A stretch of 36,916 bases of DNA from Thermoflexales bacterium. Lineage in GTDB: Bacteria > Chloroflexota > Anaerolineae > J036 > Brachytrichaceae. The translations under genes and the position numbers were made by a program. Shown here piece by piece: positions 6,601 to 15,332 of the stretch (the stretch's first letter is position 1; every line of letters starts with the position of its first letter). The stretch is from the NCBI GenBank assembly GCA_019694215.1, contig JAIBCK010000027.1, positions 1 through 36,916 on the forward strand, written 5' to 3'. The notes under the pieces are model-generated. The model was not told the DNA's origin, did not search any database, and saw only the letters and a program-made list of their open reading frames with translations.

Positions 6601-8604
6601 ATGCCCCCTCGCAAGCGCGCCTCCGCCGAGCCGGCCCCTGCGCCCCGCGTCGCAAGCGGCGGCATTGAAGCCCGTCGGCGCTTCCGCGCGCTGATCATGC
6701 AGTCGGATTGGACCTTTGCCCTGATCGTCCTCAGCCAGACCGAGCAGCTCGAGCCGATTCTGGATGCTGACTTCTCCATTGCACAACTGCGCGAGATCGG
6801 ACGCAACCGCGGCATCGTGATGAGCGGCCCCTCCAAGGCGGCGATGGCGCAGCAGCTGGCGCGCGGGTTGGCCACCGCCAGCGCGGAGGCCTTGCGCGAC
6901 CCCGAGCGCTATCTCGACGGCCTGCGCCCGGTCGAGGCCGATTTCGTCCGCCGCGCGCTGACCGCCTACGGCCTGGTCCTGCCGCTGCCCCGCAGTGCCA
7001 TCGAGCGGCTGTGGCAGGCGACCCCCGGGCGCGATGTCACGGTCAGCGAGTTGCAGCAGGCGCTGCACCGGCAGGCCTTGCTCTTCCCGGCCCGCATCCC
7101 GGATTTTGGCGGCCTGCGGGACATCTTCTATGGCTGGCGTCAGTTGGGCGTAGCCGGACTGGAGCCGGTGCTGCGCTGGGATTTCCCGGCCCGGACGCCG
7201 CGCGGGGCCGGGCGAGGCAACGCGCGCGTCTTCCTGGCCGATTTCGAGCAGGTTATCGCCGCGGTGCAGGCCACCCCGCTCAGGCGCCGCGCGCGTCGGG
7301 CGCCGCATCGCGACGCCGCCAGCCAGCCTTTTCTGCGCAACCACGAGCATGACGCCGCGGATGCCGAGGCCGTGCTGGGCACACGGTCCGGGTGGGCGCC
7401 CGATCCGCGCACCGGCATCCAGGTCGTGCCCGATGATGTCATCGACGCTCCCACGGCCGCGCGCCTGAGCGCACAGACCGGCCTGTCTGAGCGTCATGCG
7501 TTGGTTCTGGCGACACTCGCCGCCGGCCAGTGTCTGCTGACCGATCCCGTGCCCTCCAAACCCGGCGCGCCGCTCAGCGTGCGTATGGACGCCCTGGAGC
7601 TGTGGTTGAGTTTGTCCAACGAAGAAAAGCTTCTCGAAGCCTGGCACTGCTGGACGCGCACGCTGGCCTTTGGCCTGGAGGCCTCCCTGGCCGGCGTCCC
7701 GGTGTATCGCGCGGTGGGGGTGTCTGACCTGTCACCGAGCCTGATCGGCACGGCCTGGTGCGAGATGCGCCAGTATTTCGTGCGCATCCTGCGCGGGCTT
7801 CCCGTCGATGCCTGGGTGGCGTGGCCGGCCCTGCGTGAGGCCATGCGCCAGCTGCATCCGCACAGCGCCAATACCATCGCACAACGTCACATGCTGTGGT
7901 TCGGAAAATCGGCAAATCGCCAGCCGCCGCCGGACAACGAGGCCAACTGGAACGCCACCGAGGGCGCCATTTTCGCCGCGATGGCGTGCGAGGTGCTGAC
8001 GGCGTTTGGCGCGCTCGATGTCGTGGTCGAGGAGGGCGCACTGACCGCGCTACGGGTGACGTCGACCGGGCACTGGCTGTTCGAGCGGCTGGGGGAGCGG
8101 GGCATCGCGTTGCCCGCCGAGGCGCGCCCGGCCGAGCGCCCACGCGAGCCAGTGCGCTGGCTGGATGACAACACCTGTCGGCTGCCGCCCGCCCCGGACC
8201 GCGGCGACTACATGGCCTTCGCGCGCGTGTTCGGCGAGCCCGGGCGTGCGCCCTTCACGTACCACATCACCGCCGCCAGCATGGAGCGCGCGCTGCGCAA
8301 CGGGATCACGCCGGTCCAGGCCGCAGAACACTTTGAGGCGTTGGGCGCGCCATTACCCGCCTCCATCCGCACGCGCTTCGAGGCCATGGCCGGTCGCTTC
8401 GGGCGTGTCCGCGCCTACGAGTCGGTCTGCGCGCTCACGCTCGGCGACGACGTGGCGCTGCGCGAGCTGCTCGCCGCCACCTCGCTGCGCGATGCCGTCG
8501 TCCACACGCTCTCGCCGCGCGTCGTCATCGTGCGGGCCGACCGGGTTGATGCGCTGATGAAGGAGATGGTCGAGAAGGGCTTCATGCCGGGGGTGCGGGG
8601 ATGA
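6601..8604 (+). CDS. Helicase-associated protein, first XPB partner
   Basis: A 667-residue soluble protein without a signal peptide or catalytic motif that I recognise. Its last 130 residues (536-667) match the helicase-associated domain (PF13625 type) also found at the N-terminus of XPB: FTYHITAASMERAL, the helix-turn segment GITPVQAAEHFEALG, then LPASI. The rest appears mainly helical and may contain winged-helix segments. Actinobacteria carry a comparable large protein beside their XPB gene, so a role as helicase partner or DNA-binding subunit is a reasonable inference. The ATG lies 1 bp after the XPB stop; the gene's own TGA overlaps the next ATG (ATGA). The N-terminus is basic and low-complexity (PPRKRASAEPAPAP). 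Confidence 0.8.
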   Translation: MPPRKRASAEPAPAPRVASGGIEARRRFRALIMQSDWTFALIVLSQTEQLEPILDADFSIAQLREIGRNRGIVMSGPSKAAMAQQLARGLATASAEALRDPERYLDGLRPVEADFVRRALTAYGLVLPLPRSAIERLWQATPGRDVTVSELQQALHRQALLFPARIPDFGGLRDIFYGWRQLGVAGLEPVLRWDFPARTPRGAGRGNARVFLADFEQVIAAVQATPLRRRARRAPHRDAASQPFLRNHEHDAADAEAVLGTRSGWAPDPRTGIQVVPDDVIDAPTAARLSAQTGLSERHALVLATLAAGQCLLTDPVPSKPGAPLSVRMDALELWLSLSNEEKLLEAWHCWTRTLAFGLEASLAGVPVYRAVGVSDLSPSLIGTAWCEMRQYFVRILRGLPVDAWVAWPALREAMRQLHPHSANTIAQRHMLWFGKSANRQPPPDNEANWNATEGAIFAAMACEVLTAFGALDVVVEEGALTALRVTSTGHWLFERLGERGIALPAEARPAERPREPVRWLDDNTCRLPPAPDRGDYMAFARVFGEPGRAPFTYHITAASMERALRNGITPVQAAEHFEALGAPLPASIRTRFEAMAGRFGRVRAYESVCALTLGDDVALRELLAATSLRDAVVHTLSPRVVIVRADRVDALMKEMVEKGFMPGVRG

Positions 8605-10448
8605 CGACCGAGATCCGGTTGCCCGCCCGAAGCTCGGGCATTGGTGCCGAAGATTTCCAGCGCGACCTCGGCCGCTACTGGCGCCACGTCCGACGGGCGG
8701 GCGGGCTGCCGATTGCGCAGACTGGCTGGATCTACAAGACCGCCTTCAAGACGCTGCTCGCGGCGCTGAACGACACCAGTGGCCCTACCGAGGAGGCGGG
8801 GCATGGCCGCCTGCACTTCATGCGCGCCGCGCTGACCGCGCTCGGCGCGTTGAGCGTCAACGACAACGGCGACCTGACCGTGGTCGAGGGTGCCGCCTAC
8901 CTCAGCCTGCCTCTGCCCGTGCGCGTGCGCATGCTGTTTGAGCTCTGGCGCGACAGCCCGTTCTGGTATGAGCTCAACCGGATTGCCACGCCACACTTCC
9001 GCGAGGAGCGGCCACCCGAGCCACCGCCCGAGATGGCGCGGGGGCGGGCCACGGCCCTGCGCTTGCTCGGTGAGAGCGTTCGCGAAGCGGGTCGATGGGT
9101 GTCTTTTGATCGCTATGCCGATCACGTCAAGCGTGTCGACGTGGGCTTTCTGCTGCGCCGCTCGACCGACCGGCGCGGCTACGCCGGCCGTTTCCAGCAC
9201 CTGTATCACCCGCTCGGCAACACGCCGTATGTCTCAGCCAACAACGCCTATGGCATCACCTTTGAGGTGCGCGACCCGGAGAAGGCCTGGGAGCGCGTCG
9301 AGCGCTTGGCCCTGGCGGCGATGCTGGCCGGCCCGTTGCGCTGGATGGGCCTGGCCGACATCGGCACTTTGCGCGACGACAACGCCCTGCCAAACCATGC
9401 TGACGGCGTGCCCGTCGACGCCCTTCGGCTGAGCCCGGCTGGCGCGTGGCTGCTGGCAAACGGACCCGAACCCGACTTCACCGAGTCGGGCGGGCGCGTT
9501 GTTGTCCAACCTAATTTCTCGATCCTCGCCATCGAGCCGATGGCGGATGCCGTACTGATCGACCTCGATCACTTCGCCGAGACGCGCGGCGGCGACCGGG
9601 CGGCGCTGTATGAGCTCACGCGCAGCTCGGTGTATCACGGGCAGCGCGCAGGTTGGACGGCCGCCCGAATCATCGCCTTTCTCGAAGGCCATCAGGGCGC
9701 GCCGCTGCCGGTCAACGTCCGGCGCAGTCTGGAGGAGTGGCAGCAGCAGCACGAGCGTATCACTTTCGTCCGTGGTGCGCGTCTGCTGCAATATGCCGAT
9801 GACGAGGCGCGGGCCGGCGCGAGAGAGAGCCTGGGCGCGACATCGCTGCGGATGGTGAGCGACCGCTTCGACCTGGTCACGACAGCGCAACCCCTCGACA
9901 CGCTTGTGAACACGCTGCGTGAGGCGGGCTGGGTGCCCCAGGTCAGCCGCGAGCAGGAGGATGATCGTGCCGGGGTCGTGCACGTCAATGCGGACGGCAC
10001 CCTGACGCTCAACCAGCCCGTGATCAGCCTGGAGGCGCTGGCCGACCTCGATCTGCTGGCCGAGCCCGAGGGCGAAGGCTATACGCTGAGCGCCGCGCAT
10101 GTGCGGGCCGCGATGGGCCGCGGGGTGCTGGCCGAGCAGGCCGTGGCCACGCTCGCCCACCTGGCCGATGGCCCGCTGCCCGAGGGCGTGGTCGATGCCC
10201 TGCACGGCTGGACGTCGTTCTACGGCGAAGCCACGGCCCGCGAGATGATCGCGCTGACCTTCTCGCATCTCGATGTCATGGAGCACGCGCTGGCGGATCC
10301 AGAGCTGGCCCGGCTCCTGCAGGCCATCCCCGGCGCCACACTGCCCATCGTGCTCATCGAACGCCGCAATTTCGCCAGGGCCCGGGCCGCGCTCATCGCG
10401 CGGGGTCTGGCGCTGTCGGGAGATCCCGTCAAAGCGGACAACGCATGA
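8601..10448 (+). CDS. Helicase-associated protein, second XPB partner
   Basis: A 615-residue soluble protein that starts inside the stop of the previous gene (ATGA overlap). Residues about 299-375 are a clear helicase-associated domain of PF13625 type: VVVQPNFSILAIEP, DLDHFAETRGGDRAALYELT, then GWTAARIIAFLEGH and LPVNVRRSLEEW. The N-terminal 290 residues and the C-terminal 240 are not recognised. The C-terminal part appears helical and reads like a weak duplicate of such domains. Together with the preceding gene this gives XPB two different large partners rather than one. No enzymatic motif is visible. The annotation as a partner rests on domain sharing and strict operon structure, not on experiment. 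Confidence 0.8.
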   Translation: MTTEIRLPARSSGIGAEDFQRDLGRYWRHVRRAGGLPIAQTGWIYKTAFKTLLAALNDTSGPTEEAGHGRLHFMRAALTALGALSVNDNGDLTVVEGAAYLSLPLPVRVRMLFELWRDSPFWYELNRIATPHFREERPPEPPPEMARGRATALRLLGESVREAGRWVSFDRYADHVKRVDVGFLLRRSTDRRGYAGRFQHLYHPLGNTPYVSANNAYGITFEVRDPEKAWERVERLALAAMLAGPLRWMGLADIGTLRDDNALPNHADGVPVDALRLSPAGAWLLANGPEPDFTESGGRVVVQPNFSILAIEPMADAVLIDLDHFAETRGGDRAALYELTRSSVYHGQRAGWTAARIIAFLEGHQGAPLPVNVRRSLEEWQQQHERITFVRGARLLQYADDEARAGARESLGATSLRMVSDRFDLVTTAQPLDTLVNTLREAGWVPQVSREQEDDRAGVVHVNADGTLTLNQPVISLEALADLDLLAEPEGEGYTLSAAHVRAAMGRGVLAEQAVATLAHLADGPLPEGVVDALHGWTSFYGEATAREMIALTFSHLDVMEHALADPELARLLQAIPGATLPIVLIERRNFARARAALIARGLALSGDPVKADNA

Positions 10449-12052
10449 AATCAACCTCACACGCAACGCGCCGCTGGCTGACCGGGCTGGGCTGGGTGGC
10501 CGTGCTGCTGGCGCTGGCCGTCGTGGCCGCCCCGCAGCTGCTCTACCCGCTTGGCTTTGATCAGGCGGTGTATGCCGCGTGCGGCGATGTGATCCGGCGC
10601 GGGGGCGTGCCGATCAAGGACTGCTTCGAGACCAAGCAGATGGGCATCATGCTGATGTATGCGCTGGCCTACGGCGTCGCGGCCACGCCCATCGCCATCC
10701 ACGCCCTCACCCTGCTATGGACGGCCGCAACGGCCTGGTTGATCGCCCGGCTCACCGGCCGGCTGTTTGGCGGTGCGGGCGCGCAGGCCGGGGCCTGGGC
10801 GGGCATCCTGTACTGGCTGATGTATGCCGGCATCCATTACTGGTCCATGGACCAGGCCGAGACGTTCACCAACCTGTTGCTTGCGCTGGGCTGGCTGATC
10901 GTGATCGAGGCGCCGCTGGACGGCCGCGGCCGTCTCGCGCTGATCGGGGCCGGCGTCGCGGCCGGGGTGGCGATCTGGTTCAAATACGTCTTCGCGCTCA
11001 ACGGCATTGCGCTTGGGCTGGTCGTGCTGTTCCGCGCCTGGCGCGCGGGCGGGTTGCGCGGCACGGCCCGCGCCGGGCTCGCCTTTGCCGGTGGGACGTT
11101 GGGCTTGTGCGCGCTGGTGCTGGCGTATTTCGCGCTGGTCGGCGGGCTGCCCGCGCTGGAGGATCAGCTTCAGACGTTGCGCGATAACTTCCCCCTCGCC
11201 GCGCCGCTGCCGCTGCCCGGTGTGCTGGCGATGCTGGCCCGCTTCGCCGACAACGGCGCCGACCTGACCGCGCGGTTCAAGGCCACCCTGCCGGCGCGCG
11301 AATACATCCTGCTGGGGGCCGGCTTCCCGTTTGTGATCGGTCTGGCGGTGTTTGGCGCGGCACGGCACCTGCGCGCTCGCGGCCTGGCGGTGGCAGCCGG
11401 GTTGGGTCTGACCGTTGCTGCGCTGGCCGTCCTGATCTGGCAGGGCAACTACATTCAATATCACTACACCCTGCTGCTGCTGCCGGTGGCGGCCCTCGCG
11501 GGGGCGGCCTGCCTGCCCGCCTCCGGGCGTACCGCGCGGGCGTTGAGCCTCGGCGCGCGCGGGCTGGCTGTCGCGGCGTGCGCGCTGCTGATCTGGCGCA
11601 TGGTGCCCGTCATCGCGGATGCGATCTCGAACACCGTGGTGCAGGGCAAGACGCCGCATGCGCTGTATCTCGAGAGCGAACAGGCGCCCGCCGTCTCGAT
11701 GGCCGATCAGCTGACCACCATCACCCAGCCCGGCGACACGATCTCCATCATCGGGGACGCGCCCTGGGTCTACACGCTCGCCCAACGTGAGAACGCGACG
11801 CGCTTCAGTTTCGTCAACATCTGGTTGAAGAAGACGGGCAGCCTCAGCCACGAGCGCTTCGTCGCGCAGATGCGCGCCGACCTCGAGCGCCGGTCGCCCG
11901 CGCTCATCCTGTTGACGCGCGCCGACTACCCCTGGCAGGGCGTGGACTACGGGCCGGACTACAAGGCCGCCACGCCGCTGTACGACTTCGTCGAGAGCCA
12001 CTACCGCTACATCGGCGAGAACGGCCCATTCCTGTTGTTCGGGCGGAAGTAG
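10445..12052 (+). CDS. GT39-like polytopic membrane glycosyltransferase
   Basis: A 535-residue membrane protein with about ten or more hydrophobic helices and a soluble C-terminal domain (about 400-535). The first extracytoplasmic loop has GFDQAVYAACGDVI with D39 where the GT-C fold (PMT/ArnT type) keeps its catalytic Asp, followed by RGGVPIKDCFETKQMG, typical of bacterial GT39-like proteins. Such enzymes move a sugar from a polyprenyl-phosphate donor to an acceptor outside the membrane; donor and acceptor are unknown here. The ATG overlaps the stop of the helicase-associated gene (ATGA), so it is in the XPB transcription unit although no functional link is obvious. The intergenic region after it holds no clear terminator. 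Confidence 0.8.
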   Translation: MKSTSHATRRWLTGLGWVAVLLALAVVAAPQLLYPLGFDQAVYAACGDVIRRGGVPIKDCFETKQMGIMLMYALAYGVAATPIAIHALTLLWTAATAWLIARLTGRLFGGAGAQAGAWAGILYWLMYAGIHYWSMDQAETFTNLLLALGWLIVIEAPLDGRGRLALIGAGVAAGVAIWFKYVFALNGIALGLVVLFRAWRAGGLRGTARAGLAFAGGTLGLCALVLAYFALVGGLPALEDQLQTLRDNFPLAAPLPLPGVLAMLARFADNGADLTARFKATLPAREYILLGAGFPFVIGLAVFGAARHLRARGLAVAAGLGLTVAALAVLIWQGNYIQYHYTLLLLPVAALAGAACLPASGRTARALSLGARGLAVAACALLIWRMVPVIADAISNTVVQGKTPHALYLESEQAPAVSMADQLTTITQPGDTISIIGDAPWVYTLAQRENATRFSFVNIWLKKTGSLSHERFVAQMRADLERRSPALILLTRADYPWQGVDYGPDYKAATPLYDFVESHYRYIGENGPFLLFGRK

Positions 12053-12117
12053 ACGCGCCATAGGCACACCTACGCCTTTGTGCGTTGTGCGGCGGGGCGG
12101 CCATCGGCTGTTCGCAC

Positions 12118-12123
12118 TACAAT
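12118..12123 (+). promoter_or_regulatory. -10-like hexamer of a leaderless promoter
   Basis: TACAAT ends 7 nt before the GTG at 12131, so the transcript should start at the start codon. This hexamer, with the signal peptide directly after the GTG, decides the start of the carboxypeptidase gene against an in-frame ATG at 12080. Confidence 0.6.
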
Positions 12124-12130
12124 CCCCGGC

Positions 12131-14428
12131 GTGACCCGATCCCGCCTCCTGGCCCTCCTGCTCGGCCTGGCGCTTGCGCTGGGTGCCGCGCTGCGCACGC
12201 CGCTGCCCGGCGCACAGGCACTGGCCACGAACGCGGCGCCGCCGCTGGTGCGCGTGCGCGTGCGAATCCCCTCGGAGCGCGAGGCGCAGGCCCTGCTGGC
12301 CGGCGGCTGGGATGTGCTGGAGGCGCGCGCGCCCGAGGGCTTGTATGTCAACGCCGACCCCGTCGCGCTCAAGGCGCTGAGCGAGCGCGGATTTGAGTGG
12401 GCGCTCGATGCGCCCCTTCCCCCGCTCGCGCCGCGCGCGCCCGAGCTCTTCGATGGGGGCTATCACACGGTGGAGGAGCACATCGCGCACCTGCGCGCGG
12501 TCTCGGACAGCCATCCCGCGCTGACCACGGTGATCACCTACGGCGTGAGCTGGCGGCGCGAACAGAACGCCGCCGATGGCCACGATCTCTTCGCGCTCTG
12601 CGTGACGGAGAAGCGGCCCGGCGACTGCGCGCGGACGCCGGAGACGGACAAGCCGCGCTTCGTGCTGATGGCCTCGATCCATGCCCGCGAGCTCACCCCG
12701 GCGGAGGTGGCGTATCGCCTGATCGATGCCCTGGTCGACGGATATGGGCAGGACGCTGAAATCACCGCGCTGTTGCGCGACGAGGAGATTTGGATCCTGC
12801 CGGTGACCAATCCGGACGGGCGTGAGATCGTCGAAGCCGGCGGCAACGCGCCCTATCTCCAACGCAAGAATGCAAACACCAGCGCGGGCAGCTGCGCCCA
12901 GCCGCCCCAGTCGTACAGCCAGTTCGGCGTCGACCTCAACCGCAACGCCGACTGGCGCTGGGGGGTTGAGGGCGTCTCGGCGGACCCATGCTCGCCGCTG
13001 TATCTGGGTGGCGGGCCGGCCTCCGAGCCCGAAACCCGGGCGCTGATCGGGCTGTTCGAGGCGCTGTTCAAGGATCAACGCGGACCGTTGGCCGGTGACG
13101 CAGCGCCAATCACCACGACGGGGGCGCTGCTCACCCTTCACAGCTACAGCAACCTGGTCCTGCTGCCATGGGGAAACAGCGGCCCCGGCGCGCCGAACGA
13201 TGCGGGCCTGCGCGCGGCGGCGTTTCGGATGAGCTTCTTCAACGGGTATGTTGCCGGCCGGCCGCCCGAGGTGTTGTATGGCGTGTCAGGATCGACCGAC
13301 GATGCCGCTTATGGCGGGCTCGGGGTGGCGGCCTTCACCTGGGAGATGGGACAGGCCGCGGGCGCGACAACCTATCCGCATTGCGCGGGCTTTCTGCCCG
13401 CGTTTGACTGCCAGTCCGCCCGGTTCTGGCCCGAGGCACGCGCCGGCCTGCTGTATCTCGCGGCCGCGGCGCGCCAGCCGTATGCGCTGGCGCTCGGCCC
13501 GACCGTGCTGACGGCGTCGCTCGACATCACCGCCAGCGCACCCGGCGCAGTGTTCACCGTGACCGCGCGGCTGGCCGATGACGCGCTGGGCGCGGAGGTG
13601 GGTAGCGTCGGACGCCCGGCCAGCCAGCCCGTCGCCGAAGCCGAGGCGTATGTCGACCTGCCCCCGTGGCGCGGGGGGACGCCGATCGCGCTGCTCGCCC
13701 GCGATGGTGGGTTTGACCAGCCGCGCGAAGTCGTGGCCGGGGCGATCACAGCGCCCAACGATCCGGGGCTACACCTGCTCTACGTGCGCGGGCAGGACGC
13801 GAGTGGGCAGTGGGGGCCCGTCCACGCGCTGTGGCTCCCGGTGCAGGCCGACGCGGCCCCCGCCATCCCGGTCCCCCCGCCGGCGCCGGCCGGGGCGTGT
13901 CTTTCGGTGACCGTGTCGGCGACCGTGCCGGTGACCGACAGCCTGGGCGTGATGAACTGCATCCGTTTGCCGGTTCCCGATCACGTCGCGGTGGCGTCGC
14001 TGCGGGTGCGCATGGCGGTCACGCATCCCTGGGTGGGCGATCTCCGTCTGCAGGTGCGCAACCCGGAGGGTCTGGCGCTGACGCTGCTCAACCGGCCGGG
14101 GGGCGGCACGCGCCCCGCCGACCTCTTTGCCGGAGCGCCGATCCTGTTCAGCGATGCGGCGTCGGCCTCGGCGTCGGCCCTGGGGGAGGGGCTGGGGGAT
14201 GGCGTGGTGTGCGGGTCCGGCGGGCCGTGCGCGTTCACACCGGCGCCCGCGGGCGATCCGACCTCGGACCTGGGTCGGCTGGCCGATTTCTCTGGCGGGG
14301 CTGCAGATGGGGTTTGGGAGGTGTGTGCGGCCGATCACGCCCCATACTCGGCCGGCGCGCTGGTTTCGGCGACGCTGGAGATCAATTGCGGGCCGGTCCG
14401 CCTGTACCTGCCGCGCCTCGGGCGCTGA
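12131..14428 (+). CDS. Secreted M14 zinc carboxypeptidase with P-domain
   Basis: A 765-residue exported peptidase. The signal peptide is VTRSRLLALLLGLALALGAALR with likely cleavage near AQA (28-30), which only makes sense from the GTG at 12131. The M14 domain spans about 110-455. Zinc ligands are H184 and E187 in HARE and H337 in LTLHSYS. The substrate-binding pair is N270-R271 in DLNRN, with Y394 in GSTDDAAYG and the catalytic E405 in TWEMG. It should remove C-terminal residues from peptides outside the cell. Residues about 625-755 form a proprotein-convertase P-domain (HPWVGDLRLQVRNPEG, DGVWEVCAAD). The protein ends RLYLPRLGR, resembling short LP..R tails of secreted Chloroflexota proteins. 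It stands alone and has its own promoter. Confidence 0.9.
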   Translation: MTRSRLLALLLGLALALGAALRTPLPGAQALATNAAPPLVRVRVRIPSEREAQALLAGGWDVLEARAPEGLYVNADPVALKALSERGFEWALDAPLPPLAPRAPELFDGGYHTVEEHIAHLRAVSDSHPALTTVITYGVSWRREQNAADGHDLFALCVTEKRPGDCARTPETDKPRFVLMASIHARELTPAEVAYRLIDALVDGYGQDAEITALLRDEEIWILPVTNPDGREIVEAGGNAPYLQRKNANTSAGSCAQPPQSYSQFGVDLNRNADWRWGVEGVSADPCSPLYLGGGPASEPETRALIGLFEALFKDQRGPLAGDAAPITTTGALLTLHSYSNLVLLPWGNSGPGAPNDAGLRAAAFRMSFFNGYVAGRPPEVLYGVSGSTDDAAYGGLGVAAFTWEMGQAAGATTYPHCAGFLPAFDCQSARFWPEARAGLLYLAAAARQPYALALGPTVLTASLDITASAPGAVFTVTARLADDALGAEVGSVGRPASQPVAEAEAYVDLPPWRGGTPIALLARDGGFDQPREVVAGAITAPNDPGLHLLYVRGQDASGQWGPVHALWLPVQADAAPAIPVPPPAPAGACLSVTVSATVPVTDSLGVMNCIRLPVPDHVAVASLRVRMAVTHPWVGDLRLQVRNPEGLALTLLNRPGGGTRPADLFAGAPILFSDAASASASALGEGLGDGVVCGSGGPCAFTPAPAGDPTSDLGRLADFSGGAADGVWEVCAADHAPYSAGALVSATLEINCGPVRLYLPRLGR

Positions 14429-14435
14429 GCGCCCG
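14419..14435 (+). terminator. GC hairpin over the carboxypeptidase stop codon
   Basis: CGGGCGC (14419-14425) and GCGCCCG (14429-14435) form a perfect 7-bp stem whose 3-nt loop is the TGA stop codon. No T-run follows, so it is not a standard intrinsic terminator. It may protect the transcript end or be chance in GC-rich DNA. Confidence 0.25.
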
Positions 14436-14511
14436 GGCGGGCGTTGGTCGCAGCGACGTCATCGGGCCGCAGGGGTACTTCGCCGTTTTATGCGTTATGC
14501 GAGGCCCTGCC

Positions 14512-14560
14512 TCAACGCTGTGAACCCGCTTCCGTCTTCGGCCGTCCGTCATCCATCGTC
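14512..14560. repeat. Low-complexity GACGG-type repeat overlapping a gene end
   Basis: Read on the minus strand this stretch is rich in GACGG, GATGG and GAAG words and encodes DDGRPKTEAG. A similar stretch lies at about 17765-17830 in intergenic DNA beside the palindromic repeat. Just outside it, 14489-14502 (TTTATGCGTTATGC) recalls the GCGTCAT-type words of elements E1 and E2. Confidence 0.4.
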
Positions 14561-15183
14561 AGCCCGCCATCCAGATACCGTGGAAGGGTGCTGTGCGTCG
14601 GCGCGGCCTGCCGCTTCGTGCCGTACGGATATTCCTTCCGATGCTGCACCCGGTAATACGGATACAGCACGAGAGCGCTCACGGCAAGCACGGCGCTGAG
14701 AGCAACCAGCCCTTCGGAATTGGACCGGCCGCAGAATCCGCACAGGTCGAAGTAGTTCTCCACACTGCCGTAGCCAAACAGATCAAACTGCTTGAGCTCC
14801 AGGAAGCGCTGAAAGCGGGCCGCATTCATCCGGCTGAGAAAGCCGGTTGCGCCGATCTCCTTCGTCTTGCTGCAGGAGATCTTGCCCGAGTACGTCGCAA
14901 CGATCAGCGTTGTGCGCGAGACATCGGTCAGCAGCACTTGCGTCTGATCGAGCGGGCGCAGGCTGCTGCAGTCAAAGACCGCATCCGTGATGGTCACCCA
15001 CTCCTGACGCCCGGCGTCGGCGACCGGCAGGGCCGCGACCTGCGCCATCGTGAGCGACCTCGGGGAAGCGGGAAGCTTTGCAGACGTCAGAGCGCTGGTA
15101 ATCCCGAGGAAGCCGAATATCACCGCGATGATCAGCCCAAAGAGCAAAGCGGCACGTGGAAAGCGGGTGAAAAACTCGTGCAT
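14512..15183 (-). CDS. Membrane-anchored protein of unknown function with two helices
   Basis: The product has 223 residues and I do not recognise its family. Helix 1 is about 9-31 (AALLFGLIIAVIFGFLG), helix 2 about 157-177 (SEGLVALSAVLAVSALVLY). The 125 residues between them carry four Cys (C72, C104, C148, C151, the last two as CGFC), suggesting disulfides or a metal site in an extracytoplasmic domain. The tail after helix 2 is basic, and its last 15 residues (from about 209) come from a low-complexity repeat. The ATG at 15183 is preferred over an upstream in-frame start because the helix follows at once and a TATAAT lies 19 nt upstream. Base composition is slightly less GC-rich than its neighbours. 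It is divergent from the subtilase gene. Confidence 0.7.
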   Translation of the reverse strand: MHEFFTRFPRAALLFGLIIAVIFGFLGITSALTSAKLPASPRSLTMAQVAALPVADAGRQEWVTITDAVFDCSSLRPLDQTQVLLTDVSRTTLIVATYSGKISCSKTKEIGATGFLSRMNAARFQRFLELKQFDLFGYGSVENYFDLCGFCGRSNSEGLVALSAVLAVSALVLYPYYRVQHRKEYPYGTKRQAAPTHSTLPRYLDGGLTMDDGRPKTEAGSQR

Positions 15184-15202
15184 GCTTGGCCTTCGTAAAC
15201 GG

Positions 15203-15208
15203 ATTATA
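15203..15208 (-). promoter_or_regulatory. -10 hexamer for the two-helix membrane protein
   Basis: On the minus strand the sequence is a perfect TATAAT ending 19 nt before the ATG at 15183, predicting a leader of about 12 nt. No good -35 box is evident. On the plus strand a TTGACA occurs at 15228-15233 but lacks a good -10 17 nt downstream. Confidence 0.5.
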
Positions 15209-15320
15209 GTCACACGCCTTCGCCCCCTTGACAGTATCCGCAACTGCCTCCAAAGTCGGCGCACTCCCGACGCGCAAGGGGAAGACGCGCTCGGCAGGCA
15301 ACCCCCAGTATGCCGTTTTC

Positions 15321-15330
15321 AGGAGGAGGA
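15321..15330 (+). promoter_or_regulatory. Strong Shine-Dalgarno sequence deciding a GTG start
   Basis: AGGAGGAGGA ends 2 nt before the GTG at 15333, its AGGAGG core 6 nt from it. This is one of the strongest ribosome binding sites in the window and picks the GTG over the in-frame ATG at 15228. Confidence 0.75.
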
Positions 15331-15332
15331 TC

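Noticed and set aside
4557-6875. 772-codon minus-strand frame opposite the XPB gene
   Set aside because: It is the antisense shadow of a GC-rich gene whose helicase motifs are all intact on the plus strand.
12080-12130. Start of the carboxypeptidase at ATG 12080
   Set aside because: It would put 17 polar residues before the signal peptide; the GTG at 12131 begins the signal peptide directly and sits 7 nt after TACAAT.
10715-13141. 808-codon minus-strand frame
   Set aside because: It is antisense to the GT39-like and carboxypeptidase genes; composition is low-complexity and no motif is present.
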